This document shows positions 33,104 through 42,435 of a DNA stretch of 64,000 nt, piece after piece. Below the pieces are notes generated by a model, which was not told where the DNA came from, did not search any database, and saw nothing but the letters and a program-made list of their open reading frames with translations. The DNA lies in NCBI RefSeq assembly GCF_000943565.1, contig NZ_JTDW01000002.1, forward strand, positions 186,001-250,000, read 5' to 3'. The stretch is from Neotamlana sedimentorum. Lineage in GTDB: Bacteria; Bacteroidota; Bacteroidia; Flavobacteriales; Flavobacteriaceae. Position 1 is the stretch's first letter. Every line of letters begins with the position of its first letter. A program made the position numbers and the translations under genes.

Positions 33104-35527
33104 TTATTGTTCTATAACATAATTCGTCTTTTTTACCACAGGAATACCCGTTGCAGTTAGCCCTTCTAAAGTTATTTGAACCTCGGTTTCCACCGAACTA
33201 TTAAAATATTTTAGTTGGATTTCTCCGTTGTTTTCAGGATGAACATACGGGTTCCAATATAAGGTATTTCTAATTGCATATTTACTACTATCTTCATTTT
33301 TTTCTGAAGGATTTGGCACATAAAATGCTCGAGCTTTGTAAAAGCCATCAATATCGTCTTTAACGGTGTGGTAAATGGTTTTTTCTCGGTTTGATGCGCC
33401 TTCTTTTGTATAAATTAATATCACGCCGTTACCGCCGTTGGCACCTAAAATAGAAGCGCTAGCACCATTTAAGGTTTCTATTTTTTCGACATCGCCAGGT
33501 TGTATAAAAGCTACTTCTTCTTGCTCCCAAGGAATACCATCTACAATTATTTGTGCAGGTCCATTATATCTTGTAAACTTAATAGTAGAACCAGTAACTT
33601 GTACCCCAGGAATAGTTACTTGAATAAGCTGATGGATGGTAGAAAAAGACCGCCTTTCGTCTTCGAAAGTAAACGTTCTATCTGGTGTTCCGTAAATGCT
33701 TTGCGAAGGTTCGGTTTTTTTCTTAGCTAAAATTTCAACCTCATCTAAAACGTTTTCTGGCATAACACCAAAAGACATGTATTTTCTTAAAATATTATCT
33801 TTTATAGTAGCGTCCTGTAAGGTGTCAATTTTTACAACTTGCGGATTAGAATTGGTTTCAAGCGGAAATCTATTAAACTTATCTAATAATAATTGCCCTT
33901 TTCCTTTTCCTTTTTCGTTTTTAGAACTTAACACAAACTTTGTTTTGCCATAAAACATGAGGTCTTTAAATCTAAACATTCCTAAAGCATCGGTTTCTGT
34001 ACTTAACATTTCTACTTTACCGTTATTAAACAAAGCCAATGTTACTATATTATTTGCCTTAGCTTTTGTTCCCAAAATTTGTTTTACACGACCACTAAAT
34101 GAAATACCTTTTTCGGCTAAAAAAGGTGCTTTTAATGGTTTAGTTTCTGGTAAATTTTTCCATAAATAGTTTCTCCAACCTTGGGTTAACAATAACAAAT
34201 CTAAATTTAGTAATCGTCTTGGGTTTGCTTCATCGAAATAATAACCCGGATTATGCACTTTTCCTTTAATGTCGAATTCCATTAAAAAATGTGTTGCAAT
34301 ATTAGAGTTGTATTGTTTCGATTCGTCACCATTTCTATCAACACAACTTATAGAATAACTTGCCAAAGCAACTTCTCCGGTTTTATTTTTTGAAGAAACC
34401 GTTACCGTTATGTTTTCATTTGGTTGGTAACTATATTTATTGGTTGTAACTGCAACCTCCAAGTCTTTAGCCTTTTCTATATAAATTAATCGTTCGCTAT
34501 GCGGCCGGTTACTAGCATCGATTAAAGTAACTTGATTTATACCTTCTGGAAGCGTGTTATTTGGGATTTCTAAATAAGTAGTAGGGCTTGAAATTACCTG
34601 TGAAATATCGAAATAAGTAACGCCTTTAAATTTAAATATTATTTGAAAAGATGCACTTGTTTGACTAGCTAAAGTACTTGCATTAGTTTTAATAATGAGC
34701 ATATTTTTACCTCTTATTTTTCTGAAACCTAAGGCGTAACCTTGATCTAAACTACTTGGAATTGGTGTTTTTTTATCAGAATTTAAAAGTTTAGCATAAA
34801 ATTTTTCACCAGGTTTTGGCTTAAGTATAAATTTTCCCATGCCATCGTGAAGTGTCCCAAAAAAAGTAACTAAAGAATCGTTTGATGCTTTATAAATTTC
34901 TCCTTTTACATGAATTGGAAAACCCTTACCATTCGTTGCTTTAAACGCAACAACATTGTTTACATTACTTATTAACGAACCGCCTTCTGGAAAAAACTGA
35001 ACATTATTTTCTGCAATCGCATTGGTTTTTAAATCCTCTTTTTTTGATTTTTTAGAAGCCTCTTGAGGTTGAGAATTAGGCGACGCTAAAACATTTAAAA
35101 TTTCTATGTTTTTTTTAAACACAAAATGATCGTCAAAATTTCTGTTCCAATTGGTATAGGCTCTTAATTGATACATTCCTGGTTTTTTAATTCCTAACGA
35201 ATCGTTTAAAATAAAATCGCCATGACCCAATCCGTTTTCTAAAATAGTTTTGTTTTGTACCACAACCTCATCGTCTGGAGAAACCAATTCTACATATAAA
35301 ATATTACTTTTACTAAACAGAAGATTGCTGTAAGGATAAACCGAATAAGCTTTATACCAAAGTGATTCGCCAAACATATATTTTGTACGGTCGGTGTGCA
35401 CATAAATCCCTTCAATTTCTGGGACTTTTTTATTGGTTTGAGCTTTTAATACACTAATTTTAAAAATAGATAGTAGTATAAAAAGGAAAAAAAACGTTCG
35501 TTTTGAAGCTTTTAAAAACGTGGTCAT
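33104..35527 (-). CDS. Secreted macroglobulin-like protein with a TonB plug domain, no barrel
   Basis: 807 residues. A signal peptide (FFLFILLSIFKISVLKAQ) is followed by several immunoglobulin-like domains of the MG2/alpha-2-macroglobulin type (EGIYVHTDRTKYMFGESLWY; VTTNKYSYQPNENITVTVSS), a CarboxypepD_reg-like segment (ISFSGRVKQILGTKAKANNI), and a TonB-receptor plug near 650-740 (IHQLIQVTIPGVQVTGSTIK; AQIIVDGIPWE; IETLNGASASILGANGGNGV). The chain ends about 60 residues later without any beta-barrel. Such proteins are common in Bacteroidota and often called TonB-dependent receptor, though they cannot form a channel. The function is unknown. Confidence 0.8.
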   Translation of the reverse strand: MTTFLKASKRTFFFLFILLSIFKISVLKAQTNKKVPEIEGIYVHTDRTKYMFGESLWYKAYSVYPYSNLLFSKSNILYVELVSPDDEVVVQNKTILENGLGHGDFILNDSLGIKKPGMYQLRAYTNWNRNFDDHFVFKKNIEILNVLASPNSQPQEASKKSKKEDLKTNAIAENNVQFFPEGGSLISNVNNVVAFKATNGKGFPIHVKGEIYKASNDSLVTFFGTLHDGMGKFILKPKPGEKFYAKLLNSDKKTPIPSSLDQGYALGFRKIRGKNMLIIKTNASTLASQTSASFQIIFKFKGVTYFDISQVISSPTTYLEIPNNTLPEGINQVTLIDASNRPHSERLIYIEKAKDLEVAVTTNKYSYQPNENITVTVSSKNKTGEVALASYSISCVDRNGDESKQYNSNIATHFLMEFDIKGKVHNPGYYFDEANPRRLLNLDLLLLTQGWRNYLWKNLPETKPLKAPFLAEKGISFSGRVKQILGTKAKANNIVTLALFNNGKVEMLSTETDALGMFRFKDLMFYGKTKFVLSSKNEKGKGKGQLLLDKFNRFPLETNSNPQVVKIDTLQDATIKDNILRKYMSFGVMPENVLDEVEILAKKKTEPSQSIYGTPDRTFTFEDERRSFSTIHQLIQVTIPGVQVTGSTIKFTRYNGPAQIIVDGIPWEQEEVAFIQPGDVEKIETLNGASASILGANGGNGVILIYTKEGASNREKTIYHTVKDDIDGFYKARAFYVPNPSEKNEDSSKYAIRNTLYWNPYVHPENNGEIQLKYFNSSVETEVQITLEGLTATGIPVVKKTNYVIEQ

Positions 35528-35674
35528 AAGTTTAGCGGTTTAAAATATAAACTTAAGACTACAAATTACTGGAAACGTTTAAATTATATGTAATATTTAT
35601 AAATTATCACCCATAATTATAAATTAACTTATAATTTACCAACAAGCATTGTTTTACGCTCATTTAAAATCACA

Positions 35675-35682
35675 TATATTTG
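35675..35682 (+). promoter_or_regulatory. -7 box of lepA
   Basis: TATATTTG is an exact TAnnTTTG match with a TTG about 23 bases upstream (35649-35651), 30 bases before the lepA start. Confidence 0.55.
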
Positions 35683-35711
35683 CAAACTAAATCTATTTTT
35701 AGGTTAGCCAT

Positions 35712-37508
35712 ATGAAGAATATTAGAAACTTTTGCATTATTGCACATATTGACCATGGTAAAAGTACCCTTGCCGATCGTTTATTAGACTACACAGGTTC
35801 TGTAACCGAACGCGAAAAGCAAGATCAACTTTTAGACAACATGGATTTGGAACGCGAGCGTGGTATTACTATAAAAAGTCATGCCATTCAAATGGATTAT
35901 ATTTTTGAAGGCGAAACCTATGTATTAAACCTAATTGACACACCTGGTCACGTAGATTTTAGTTACGAAGTTTCTCGATCTATCGCTGCTTGCGAAGGCG
36001 CATTACTAATTGTTGATGCGGCACAAAGTATTCAAGCACAAACCATTTCGAATTTATATTTAGCTTTAGAAAACGATTTAGAAATTATTCCGGTACTTAA
36101 TAAAGTAGATTTACCAAGTGCAAACCCAGAAGAAGTTACCGACGACATTGTAGACCTTTTAGGTTGCGATCCAGAAGATGTAATTCACGCCAGTGGAAAA
36201 ACTGGTTTTGGTGTCGATAATATTTTAAAAGCTATTATTGAACGTATTCCTGCTCCTGTTGGAGAACCTAACGAACCTTTACAAGCCTTAATTTTCGACT
36301 CGGTTTACAACCCATTTCGTGGTGTAGAAACTTATTTTAGGGTAATAAATGGTTCTATTAAAAAAAACCAGCAAATTAAATTTATTGCAACCGGTAAAAC
36401 CTATGGTGCCGACGAAGTTGGTACACTTAAATTAAAGCAACAGCCAAAACAAGAAATTAAAGCTGGGGATGTAGGTTACGTTATTACAGGTATAAAAGAA
36501 GCTAAAGAAGTAAAAGTTGGTGATACTATTACAGATTCGGCCAACCCAACTAAAAATGCAATTGGTGGTTTCGAAGATGTAAAACCTATGGTTTTTGCAG
36601 GTATTTATCCTGTTGATACCGAAGATTACGAAGAACTTCGCGCCTCTATGGAAAAGCTTCAACTTAACGACGCCTCGTTAGTATTTGCTCCAGAAAGTTC
36701 TGCAGCTCTTGGTTTCGGGTTCCGTTGTGGGTTTTTAGGTATGCTTCACATGGAAATTATTCAGGAACGTTTAGAGCGTGAATTTAACATGACGGTAATT
36801 ACAACCGTACCAAACGTAAGTTACCACGCCTTTACCAATAAAAATCCTGACGAAGTTATTGTTGTTAATAACCCTAGCGATTTACCAGAACCTTCCACTT
36901 TAAACCGTGTTGAAGAGCCTTTTATAAAAGCAACCATTATTACAAAAGCCGATTTTGTTGGTAACGTTATGGGCTTATGTATAGAAAAACGTGGACAAAT
37001 AACCAACCAAACTTATTTAACCACCGAGCGTGTTGAGCTTAACTTCGATATGCCGTTGGCAGAAATAGTTTTCGATTTTTATGATCGCTTAAAAACCGTT
37101 TCTAAAGGTTATGCCTCGTTCGATTATCATCCAATAGGCATGAAACAATCTAAGCTAGTACGTTTAGATGTTTTATTAAATGCCCAATCTGTCGATGCAT
37201 TATCTGCATTAATTCACGCCGATAACGCACATAATATTGGTAAAAAAATGTGTGAAAAGCTAAAAGAATTAATTCCGCGTCAGCAATTCGATATTCCTAT
37301 TCAAGCAGCTATTGGTGCCAAAATTGTGGCAAGAGAAACTGTGAAAGCCTTACGCAAAGACGTTACAGCAAAATGTTACGGAGGCGACATTTCTAGAAAA
37401 CGGAAATTACTTGAAAAACAGAAAAAAGGTAAAAAGCGAATGCGTCAAGTTGGTAATGTAGAAATCCCTCAACAAGCATTTATGGCCGTTTTAAAACTTA
37501 ACGATTAA
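35712..37508 (+). CDS. lepA: Elongation factor 4 (LepA)
   Basis: 598 residues. A ribosomal GTPase close to EF-G that acts in initiation or back-translocation. The G1 motif [17 protein letters not shown] is near residue 10-25, then [24 protein letters not shown] (G3), NKVDLP (G4), the EF-G-like domains and the LepA-specific C-terminal region with [20 protein letters not shown]. Normal family length. It is monocistronic with its own promoter-like box. Confidence 0.96.
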   Translation: MKNIRNFCIIAHIDHGKSTLADRLLDYTGSVTEREKQDQLLDNMDLERERGITIKSHAIQMDYIFEGETYVLNLIDTPGHVDFSYEVSRSIAACEGALLIVDAAQSIQAQTISNLYLALENDLEIIPVLNKVDLPSANPEEVTDDIVDLLGCDPEDVIHASGKTGFGVDNILKAIIERIPAPVGEPNEPLQALIFDSVYNPFRGVETYFRVINGSIKKNQQIKFIATGKTYGADEVGTLKLKQQPKQEIKAGDVGYVITGIKEAKEVKVGDTITDSANPTKNAIGGFEDVKPMVFAGIYPVDTEDYEELRASMEKLQLNDASLVFAPESSAALGFGFRCGFLGMLHMEIIQERLEREFNMTVITTVPNVSYHAFTNKNPDEVIVVNNPSDLPEPSTLNRVEEPFIKATIITKADFVGNVMGLCIEKRGQITNQTYLTTERVELNFDMPLAEIVFDFYDRLKTVSKGYASFDYHPIGMKQSKLVRLDVLLNAQSVDALSALIHADNAHNIGKKMCEKLKELIPRQQFDIPIQAAIGAKIVARETVKALRKDVTAKCYGGDISRKRKLLEKQKKGKKRMRQVGNVEIPQQAFMAVLKLND

Positions 37509-37656
37509 TAATTCAATAAATTTTATATCTATTAATATCAAATTATTATTAATTCTATCTTCAATTATTAATAACTCATTAATTTATTGAAAAATAAGAA
37601 TAATTTTCATTTTTTGCTGTTTAATTTCGTAAGTTTATATCAACGAAAACTAAATA

Positions 37657-39063
37657 ATGAAAATTGTTCACATAAGCGCAGAATGCTATCCTATAGCTAA
37701 AGTTGGAGGGCTTGCCGACGTGGTAGGTGCTCTGCCTAAATATTTAAATAATTCTGGTGAATATGCCCAGGTTTTTATACCTTTTTATGATAATACGTTC
37801 ACAAAGGCTAATACCTTTAGTGCTATTTATTCTTCAGAAATTCTCTTAGGTGAAACACCTTATAAATTTAACATTTTAGTACTCGAAGAGTCTACACTTG
37901 ATTTTGATGTCTTTTTTGTAGATGTTCCAGATTTACTTTTTAAAGAACAGGTCTATTCTTTTGAAGATACCGAACGTTTTTTAGCATTTCAAATCGCTTC
38001 CCTAGATTGGTTATTAACCTGGCATACCAATCCAGATATTATTCATTGTCATGATCATCATACAGGGTTAATACCGTTTATGCTTCAAGAAAGCTTTAAG
38101 TATGAAGTGTTTAGAAAAATCCCGAATATTTTAACTATACATAATGCGCAATACCAAGGTTGGTTTTCGCACGATAAAGTAGGATTAATTCCTCCTTTTA
38201 ATTTTGATAATGTTGGTCTTTTAGATTGGGGCGGACAAATAAACCCTTTAGCCGCAGGAATAAAATGCGCTTGGCGAGTTACTACTGTTTCGCCAACCTA
38301 CATGGAAGAATTAAAAGAGAATGCCAACGGGTTACAAAGTCTCTTAGCTACCGAAGGTGAAAAATGCTTAGGTATATTAAATGGTATAGATACAGATGTT
38401 TGGGACCCAGAAACAGATAGCTTTCTAGTTGAAAATTACACCATAAAAACAGTAAACAAAGGGGCAAAAGCAAATAAAAAATACCTTTGTGAAGCTTTTA
38501 ATTTAGACGAAACAAAACCGCTTTTTGCTTTTATAGGACGATTAGTACACCAAAAAGGAACAGATTTGTTTCCTGAAATTTTTAAAAATGCTCTTAAAAA
38601 TAAAGACCTTAATATTCTTCTTTTAGGTTCTGGCGATCCAGATTTAGAAGACAGTCTTAACGCTCTTAAATCAGAATTTAAAGGTAATTATAACACCTAT
38701 ATTGGCTATGACGAAAAACTATCACATATTATTTACGCTGGTGCCGATTTTCTTTTAATGCCATCACGAGTAGAACCGTGCGGATTAAACCAAATGTACT
38801 CTCTTCGTTATGGTACAATACCAATTGTAACAAAAATAGGAGGTCTTAAAGATACGGTTATTGATATAAAAGAACCGAATGGGTTTGGAATTTGCCACAA
38901 TAGTACAGACATTCAAGAAATAAACAAAGCCATAATACGCGCAGTAGAACTTTATTTAAAACCAAATAAATACAAACGAATAAGAACACAAATAATGAAA
39001 ATTGACCATTCTTGGCATGCTTCAGCAAAACAATATATCAACCTATATAAAACTTTAAACTAA
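37657..39063 (+). CDS. glgA: Glycogen synthase
   Basis: 468 residues. GT5 family; transfers glucose from ADP-glucose to glycogen. The N-terminal ADP-glucose site is KVGGLADVVGALP near residues 15-27 (usually KTGGL). The GT-B linker and C-terminal domain are visible, with AFIGRLVHQKGTD and the acceptor/nucleotide pattern MPSRVEPCGLNQMYSLRYGT. It opens the glgA-glgC-glgB run (gaps of 5 and 3 bases), a tightly coupled operon for glycogen synthesis, with a GH31 enzyme just beyond. Confidence 0.94.
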   Translation: MKIVHISAECYPIAKVGGLADVVGALPKYLNNSGEYAQVFIPFYDNTFTKANTFSAIYSSEILLGETPYKFNILVLEESTLDFDVFFVDVPDLLFKEQVYSFEDTERFLAFQIASLDWLLTWHTNPDIIHCHDHHTGLIPFMLQESFKYEVFRKIPNILTIHNAQYQGWFSHDKVGLIPPFNFDNVGLLDWGGQINPLAAGIKCAWRVTTVSPTYMEELKENANGLQSLLATEGEKCLGILNGIDTDVWDPETDSFLVENYTIKTVNKGAKANKKYLCEAFNLDETKPLFAFIGRLVHQKGTDLFPEIFKNALKNKDLNILLLGSGDPDLEDSLNALKSEFKGNYNTYIGYDEKLSHIIYAGADFLLMPSRVEPCGLNQMYSLRYGTIPIVTKIGGLKDTVIDIKEPNGFGICHNSTDIQEINKAIIRAVELYLKPNKYKRIRTQIMKIDHSWHASAKQYINLYKTLN

Positions 39064-39068
39064 AAGTC

Positions 39069-40334
39069 ATGATAAACAATAAAGTTCTATCAATTATTCT
39101 CGGTGGCGGCCAAGGTTCAAGGCTATACCCTTTAACAAACGAGCGCTCTAAACCAGCAGTTCCAATTGCTGGTAAATATCGTTTGGTAGATATTCCAATT
39201 TCAAACTGTATAAATTCCGATATTAAACGCATTTTTGTACTAACTCAGTTCAATTCAGCCTCGTTAAATAGACATATAAAAAACACCTATCATTTTAGTT
39301 TTTTTAGCAGTGCTTTTGTAGATGTTTTAGCCGCCGAACAAACACCACACAATAAAGGTTGGTTTCAAGGAACAGCCGATGCGGTTCGACAAAGCATGCA
39401 CCATTTTGTTCGTCATGATTTTGAGTATGCTTTAATTCTTTCGGGCGATCAATTATATCAAATGGATTACGATAAAATGATTTCAGCCCATGAAGCTAGT
39501 AATGCCGAAATTTCTATAGCAACAATTCCTGTTAATGCCAAAGACGCTACCTCTTTTGGTATTATGAAAGCTAATGAAGAGAATGTTGTAACCTCATTTA
39601 TAGAAAAACCAGATGCAAGCTTATTACCTGAATGGACATCAGAAGTAAGTGATGATATGAAAGCAGAAGGTAGAAACTACCTCGCATCAATGGGTATTTA
39701 TATTTTTAATCGAGATTTATTAATCGATTTAATGAAAGACGAATCGACCATAGATTTTGGTAAAGAAATTATTCCGCAATCCATAAATAAACATAAAACT
39801 TTAAGCTTTCAATACGAAGGTTATTGGACAGATATTGGAAATATCGACTCCTTTTTTGAAGCTAACATTGGCTTAACAGATGATATTCCAAAATTTGATT
39901 TGTACGATAAGAAAAAACGCATTTACACAAGAGCCAGAATGCTTCCTACTACAAAAATGGCTGGTACTATTTTAGAAAAAGCCGTAGTAGCAGAAGGCTG
40001 TATTATAGGCGCTCAACGTATAGAAAAATCTGTAATAGGTATTCGCTCTAGAATTGGTAAAGATTCTGTGGTAATTAGTACTTACATGATGGGTAGCGAC
40101 TCTTATGAAACTCTTTTAGAAATAGAAGAGAAAAAAATTGAAATTTTAAAAGGAATTGGAGAACGCTGTTTTATAAAAAATGCCATTCTCGATAAAAATT
40201 GCCGCATTGGCGACGATGTAACTATTGAAGGTGGGCCACATTTAGAAAATTCAGAAACTGATACTTATGCCATAAAAGACGGTATTGTAGTAATTAAAAA
40301 AGGAGCTGTAATTCCTACAGGCTTCAAGTTATAA
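39069..40334 (+). CDS. glgC: Glucose-1-phosphate adenylyltransferase
   Basis: 421 residues. Makes ADP-glucose, the committed donor for glycogen. The nucleotidyltransferase start GGGQGSRLYPLTNERSKPAV, with the sugar-phosphate-site RLVDIPISNC, is followed by LSGDQLYQMD and the glucose-1-phosphate pocket FIEKPD. A left-handed beta-helix domain ends the protein (VAEGCIIGAQRIEKSVIGIR). It lies between glgA and glgB with almost no spacing. Allosteric control is expected from the family but cannot be read from the sequence. Confidence 0.95.
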   Translation: MINNKVLSIILGGGQGSRLYPLTNERSKPAVPIAGKYRLVDIPISNCINSDIKRIFVLTQFNSASLNRHIKNTYHFSFFSSAFVDVLAAEQTPHNKGWFQGTADAVRQSMHHFVRHDFEYALILSGDQLYQMDYDKMISAHEASNAEISIATIPVNAKDATSFGIMKANEENVVTSFIEKPDASLLPEWTSEVSDDMKAEGRNYLASMGIYIFNRDLLIDLMKDESTIDFGKEIIPQSINKHKTLSFQYEGYWTDIGNIDSFFEANIGLTDDIPKFDLYDKKKRIYTRARMLPTTKMAGTILEKAVVAEGCIIGAQRIEKSVIGIRSRIGKDSVVISTYMMGSDSYETLLEIEEKKIEILKGIGERCFIKNAILDKNCRIGDDVTIEGGPHLENSETDTYAIKDGIVVIKKGAVIPTGFKL

Positions 40335-40337
40335 TAT

Positions 40338-42245
40338 ATGACACAAGTTAAAGCACACAGTTTATTTACAGAGTTTGATATAAATCTTTTTAAAGCTGGA
40401 AAACATTTTAGACTTTTCGAAAAATTTGGATCGCATATTATTACCTTAGATGGTATTGAGGGTACTTATTTTGCAGTTTGGGCACCTAGTGCAAAAGAAG
40501 TATCGGTAATAGGTGATTTTAATTACTGGACAGGAGGCGAACACCAACTTAACGTACGTTGGGACTCCAGCGGTATTTGGGAAGGTTTTATTCCTTATGT
40601 AGGTAAAGGTAATCTATACAAATACAAAATTGTGAGTCACCACCATGGCATAGTTACTGAAAAATCTGATCCTTATGCAAGACGATGCGAGCATCCACCT
40701 AGTACTGCATCTATTGTTTGGGAAGATAATTACAGCTGGAAAGACAGCGGTTGGATGAAAAAACGTAAAAAGAATAATGCATTAAATGCTCCTTACTCAG
40801 TTTACGAAGTCCATTTAGGGTCTTGGAAGAAAAAGGTTGAAGAGAACCGTTTTATGTCTTATTTCGAACTTGCAGATGAATTAGTAAGCTACGTAAAAGA
40901 CATGAATTTTACACATGTTGAACTCATGCCTATTATGGAATATCCTTTCGATCCGTCATGGGGTTACCAAATTACGGGCTATTTCGCACCAACCTCGCGC
41001 TACGGATATCCTGAAGAATTTAAATATTTAGTAGATAAATTACATCAAAACGATATTGGTATTATTCTCGATTGGGTACCATCGCATTTTCCAGAAGACG
41101 CTCATGGTTTAGGCTTTTTCGATGGTTCACATTTATATGAACATCCTGACAAACGTAAAGGTTATCATCAAGACTGGAAAAGCTTAATTTTTAATTACGA
41201 GCGCAACGAGGTGCGTTCCTTTTTAATAAGTAATGCCATTTTTTGGTTAGACCAATATCATGCCGATGGCTTAAGAGTAGATGCTGTAGCATCCATGCTA
41301 TTCTTGGATTATTCTAGAGAAGATGGAGAATGGGAACCTAATATTTATGGAGGCCGCGAAAATTTAGCTGTTGTAAGTTTTTTAAAAGAACTCAATACCG
41401 AAGTTTACGCATCCTTTCCTGATGTACAAACCATTGCCGAGGAATCTACAGCATTCCCTATGGTATCTAAACCAACCGATATTGGTGGTTTAGGTTTTGG
41501 TATGAAATGGATGATGGGTTGGATGCATGATACGCTTGAATATTTCCAAAAAGATCCGGTATATCGTAAATTTCATCACAACGAAATCACTTTCAGTTTA
41601 GCCTACGCATTTACCGAAAACTTTATGCTACCTTTATCGCATGACGAAGTTGTGTATGGTAAAAATTCTATTTTAGGACGTATGCCAGGAGATGAGTGGC
41701 AACGTTTTGCTAACCTACGTTTATTATATGGTTATATGTTTACACATCCAGGAACTAAACTACTGTTTATGGGTGGCGAAATTGGGCAATACAACGAATG
41801 GGATTTTCAAGGAAGTTTAGACTGGAATTTGCTCGATTTTATTCCACATCAAAATCTAAAAAAATATTACAAAGCTCTAAATACATTTTACAAAAACACA
41901 CCTGCTTTATACCAAAAACCGTTTGATGGTGAAGGCTTTGAATGGATAAGTTACGACGATCATGAAAATAGTGTTATATCATATATACGTAAAGGAGATA
42001 ATAACGAACAAAATGTGGTTGTAATATGTAACTTAACTCCAACTTTAAGGGAAAATTATCGTATAGGTTTACCCGTAAGTGGTAAAATTAATGAAATATT
42101 TAACAGTGATGAACACGATTTTGGTGGTAGCGGAGTTTCAAATAAAAAACCAATAAAAATTGTAAAAACACCTTGGAACGGTAAGCATTATTCGGCAAAA
42201 GTAACATTACCTCCATTGTCTGTAATAATTTTCAATTTTATATAA
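40338..42245 (+). CDS. glgB: 1,4-alpha-glucan branching enzyme
   Basis: 635 residues. GH13 enzyme that makes alpha-1,6 branches. An N-terminal CBM48 (GTYFAVWAPSAKEVSVIGDF) precedes the barrel, with ELMPIMEYPFDPSWGYQITG, the nucleophile aspartate in GLRVDAVASMLFLDYSR, the acid/base glutamate in TIAEESTAFPMV and the third carboxylate in PLSHDEVVYGK. The C-terminal all-beta domain ends LPPLSVIIFNF. Third gene of the glg operon. Confidence 0.95.
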   Translation: MTQVKAHSLFTEFDINLFKAGKHFRLFEKFGSHIITLDGIEGTYFAVWAPSAKEVSVIGDFNYWTGGEHQLNVRWDSSGIWEGFIPYVGKGNLYKYKIVSHHHGIVTEKSDPYARRCEHPPSTASIVWEDNYSWKDSGWMKKRKKNNALNAPYSVYEVHLGSWKKKVEENRFMSYFELADELVSYVKDMNFTHVELMPIMEYPFDPSWGYQITGYFAPTSRYGYPEEFKYLVDKLHQNDIGIILDWVPSHFPEDAHGLGFFDGSHLYEHPDKRKGYHQDWKSLIFNYERNEVRSFLISNAIFWLDQYHADGLRVDAVASMLFLDYSREDGEWEPNIYGGRENLAVVSFLKELNTEVYASFPDVQTIAEESTAFPMVSKPTDIGGLGFGMKWMMGWMHDTLEYFQKDPVYRKFHHNEITFSLAYAFTENFMLPLSHDEVVYGKNSILGRMPGDEWQRFANLRLLYGYMFTHPGTKLLFMGGEIGQYNEWDFQGSLDWNLLDFIPHQNLKKYYKALNTFYKNTPALYQKPFDGEGFEWISYDDHENSVISYIRKGDNNEQNVVVICNLTPTLRENYRIGLPVSGKINEIFNSDEHDFGGSGVSNKKPIKIVKTPWNGKHYSAKVTLPPLSVIIFNFI

Positions 42246-42278
42246 ACCAAATAGTAAATTTTGTTTTAGTAAAAATTA

Positions 42279-42393
42279 AAAACCTCTTATTTTTTATACT
42301 TCTTGCGTTATTTAAAGGTTAATCACTTAAATTTTTAATATTTATTAATTTATTAGGTGTTTTTTTAGTAAAAAGAAACGCAAGAGGTTTTTT
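42279..42393 (+). terminator. Possible terminator or attenuator between glgB and the GH31 gene
   Basis: TCTTGCGTT (42301-42309) pairs with AACGCAAGA (42377-42385), followed by GG and a T-tract. Separately, AACCTCTT (42281-42288) can pair with AAGAGGTT (42383-42390). The two pairings overlap, so alternative structures are possible. The long loop (67 bases) lowers confidence in simple termination. Confidence 0.4.
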
Positions 42394-42435
42394 TAATTTA
42401 TTAAATTAGAAACCGAACCATATAAAGTATAAGCT

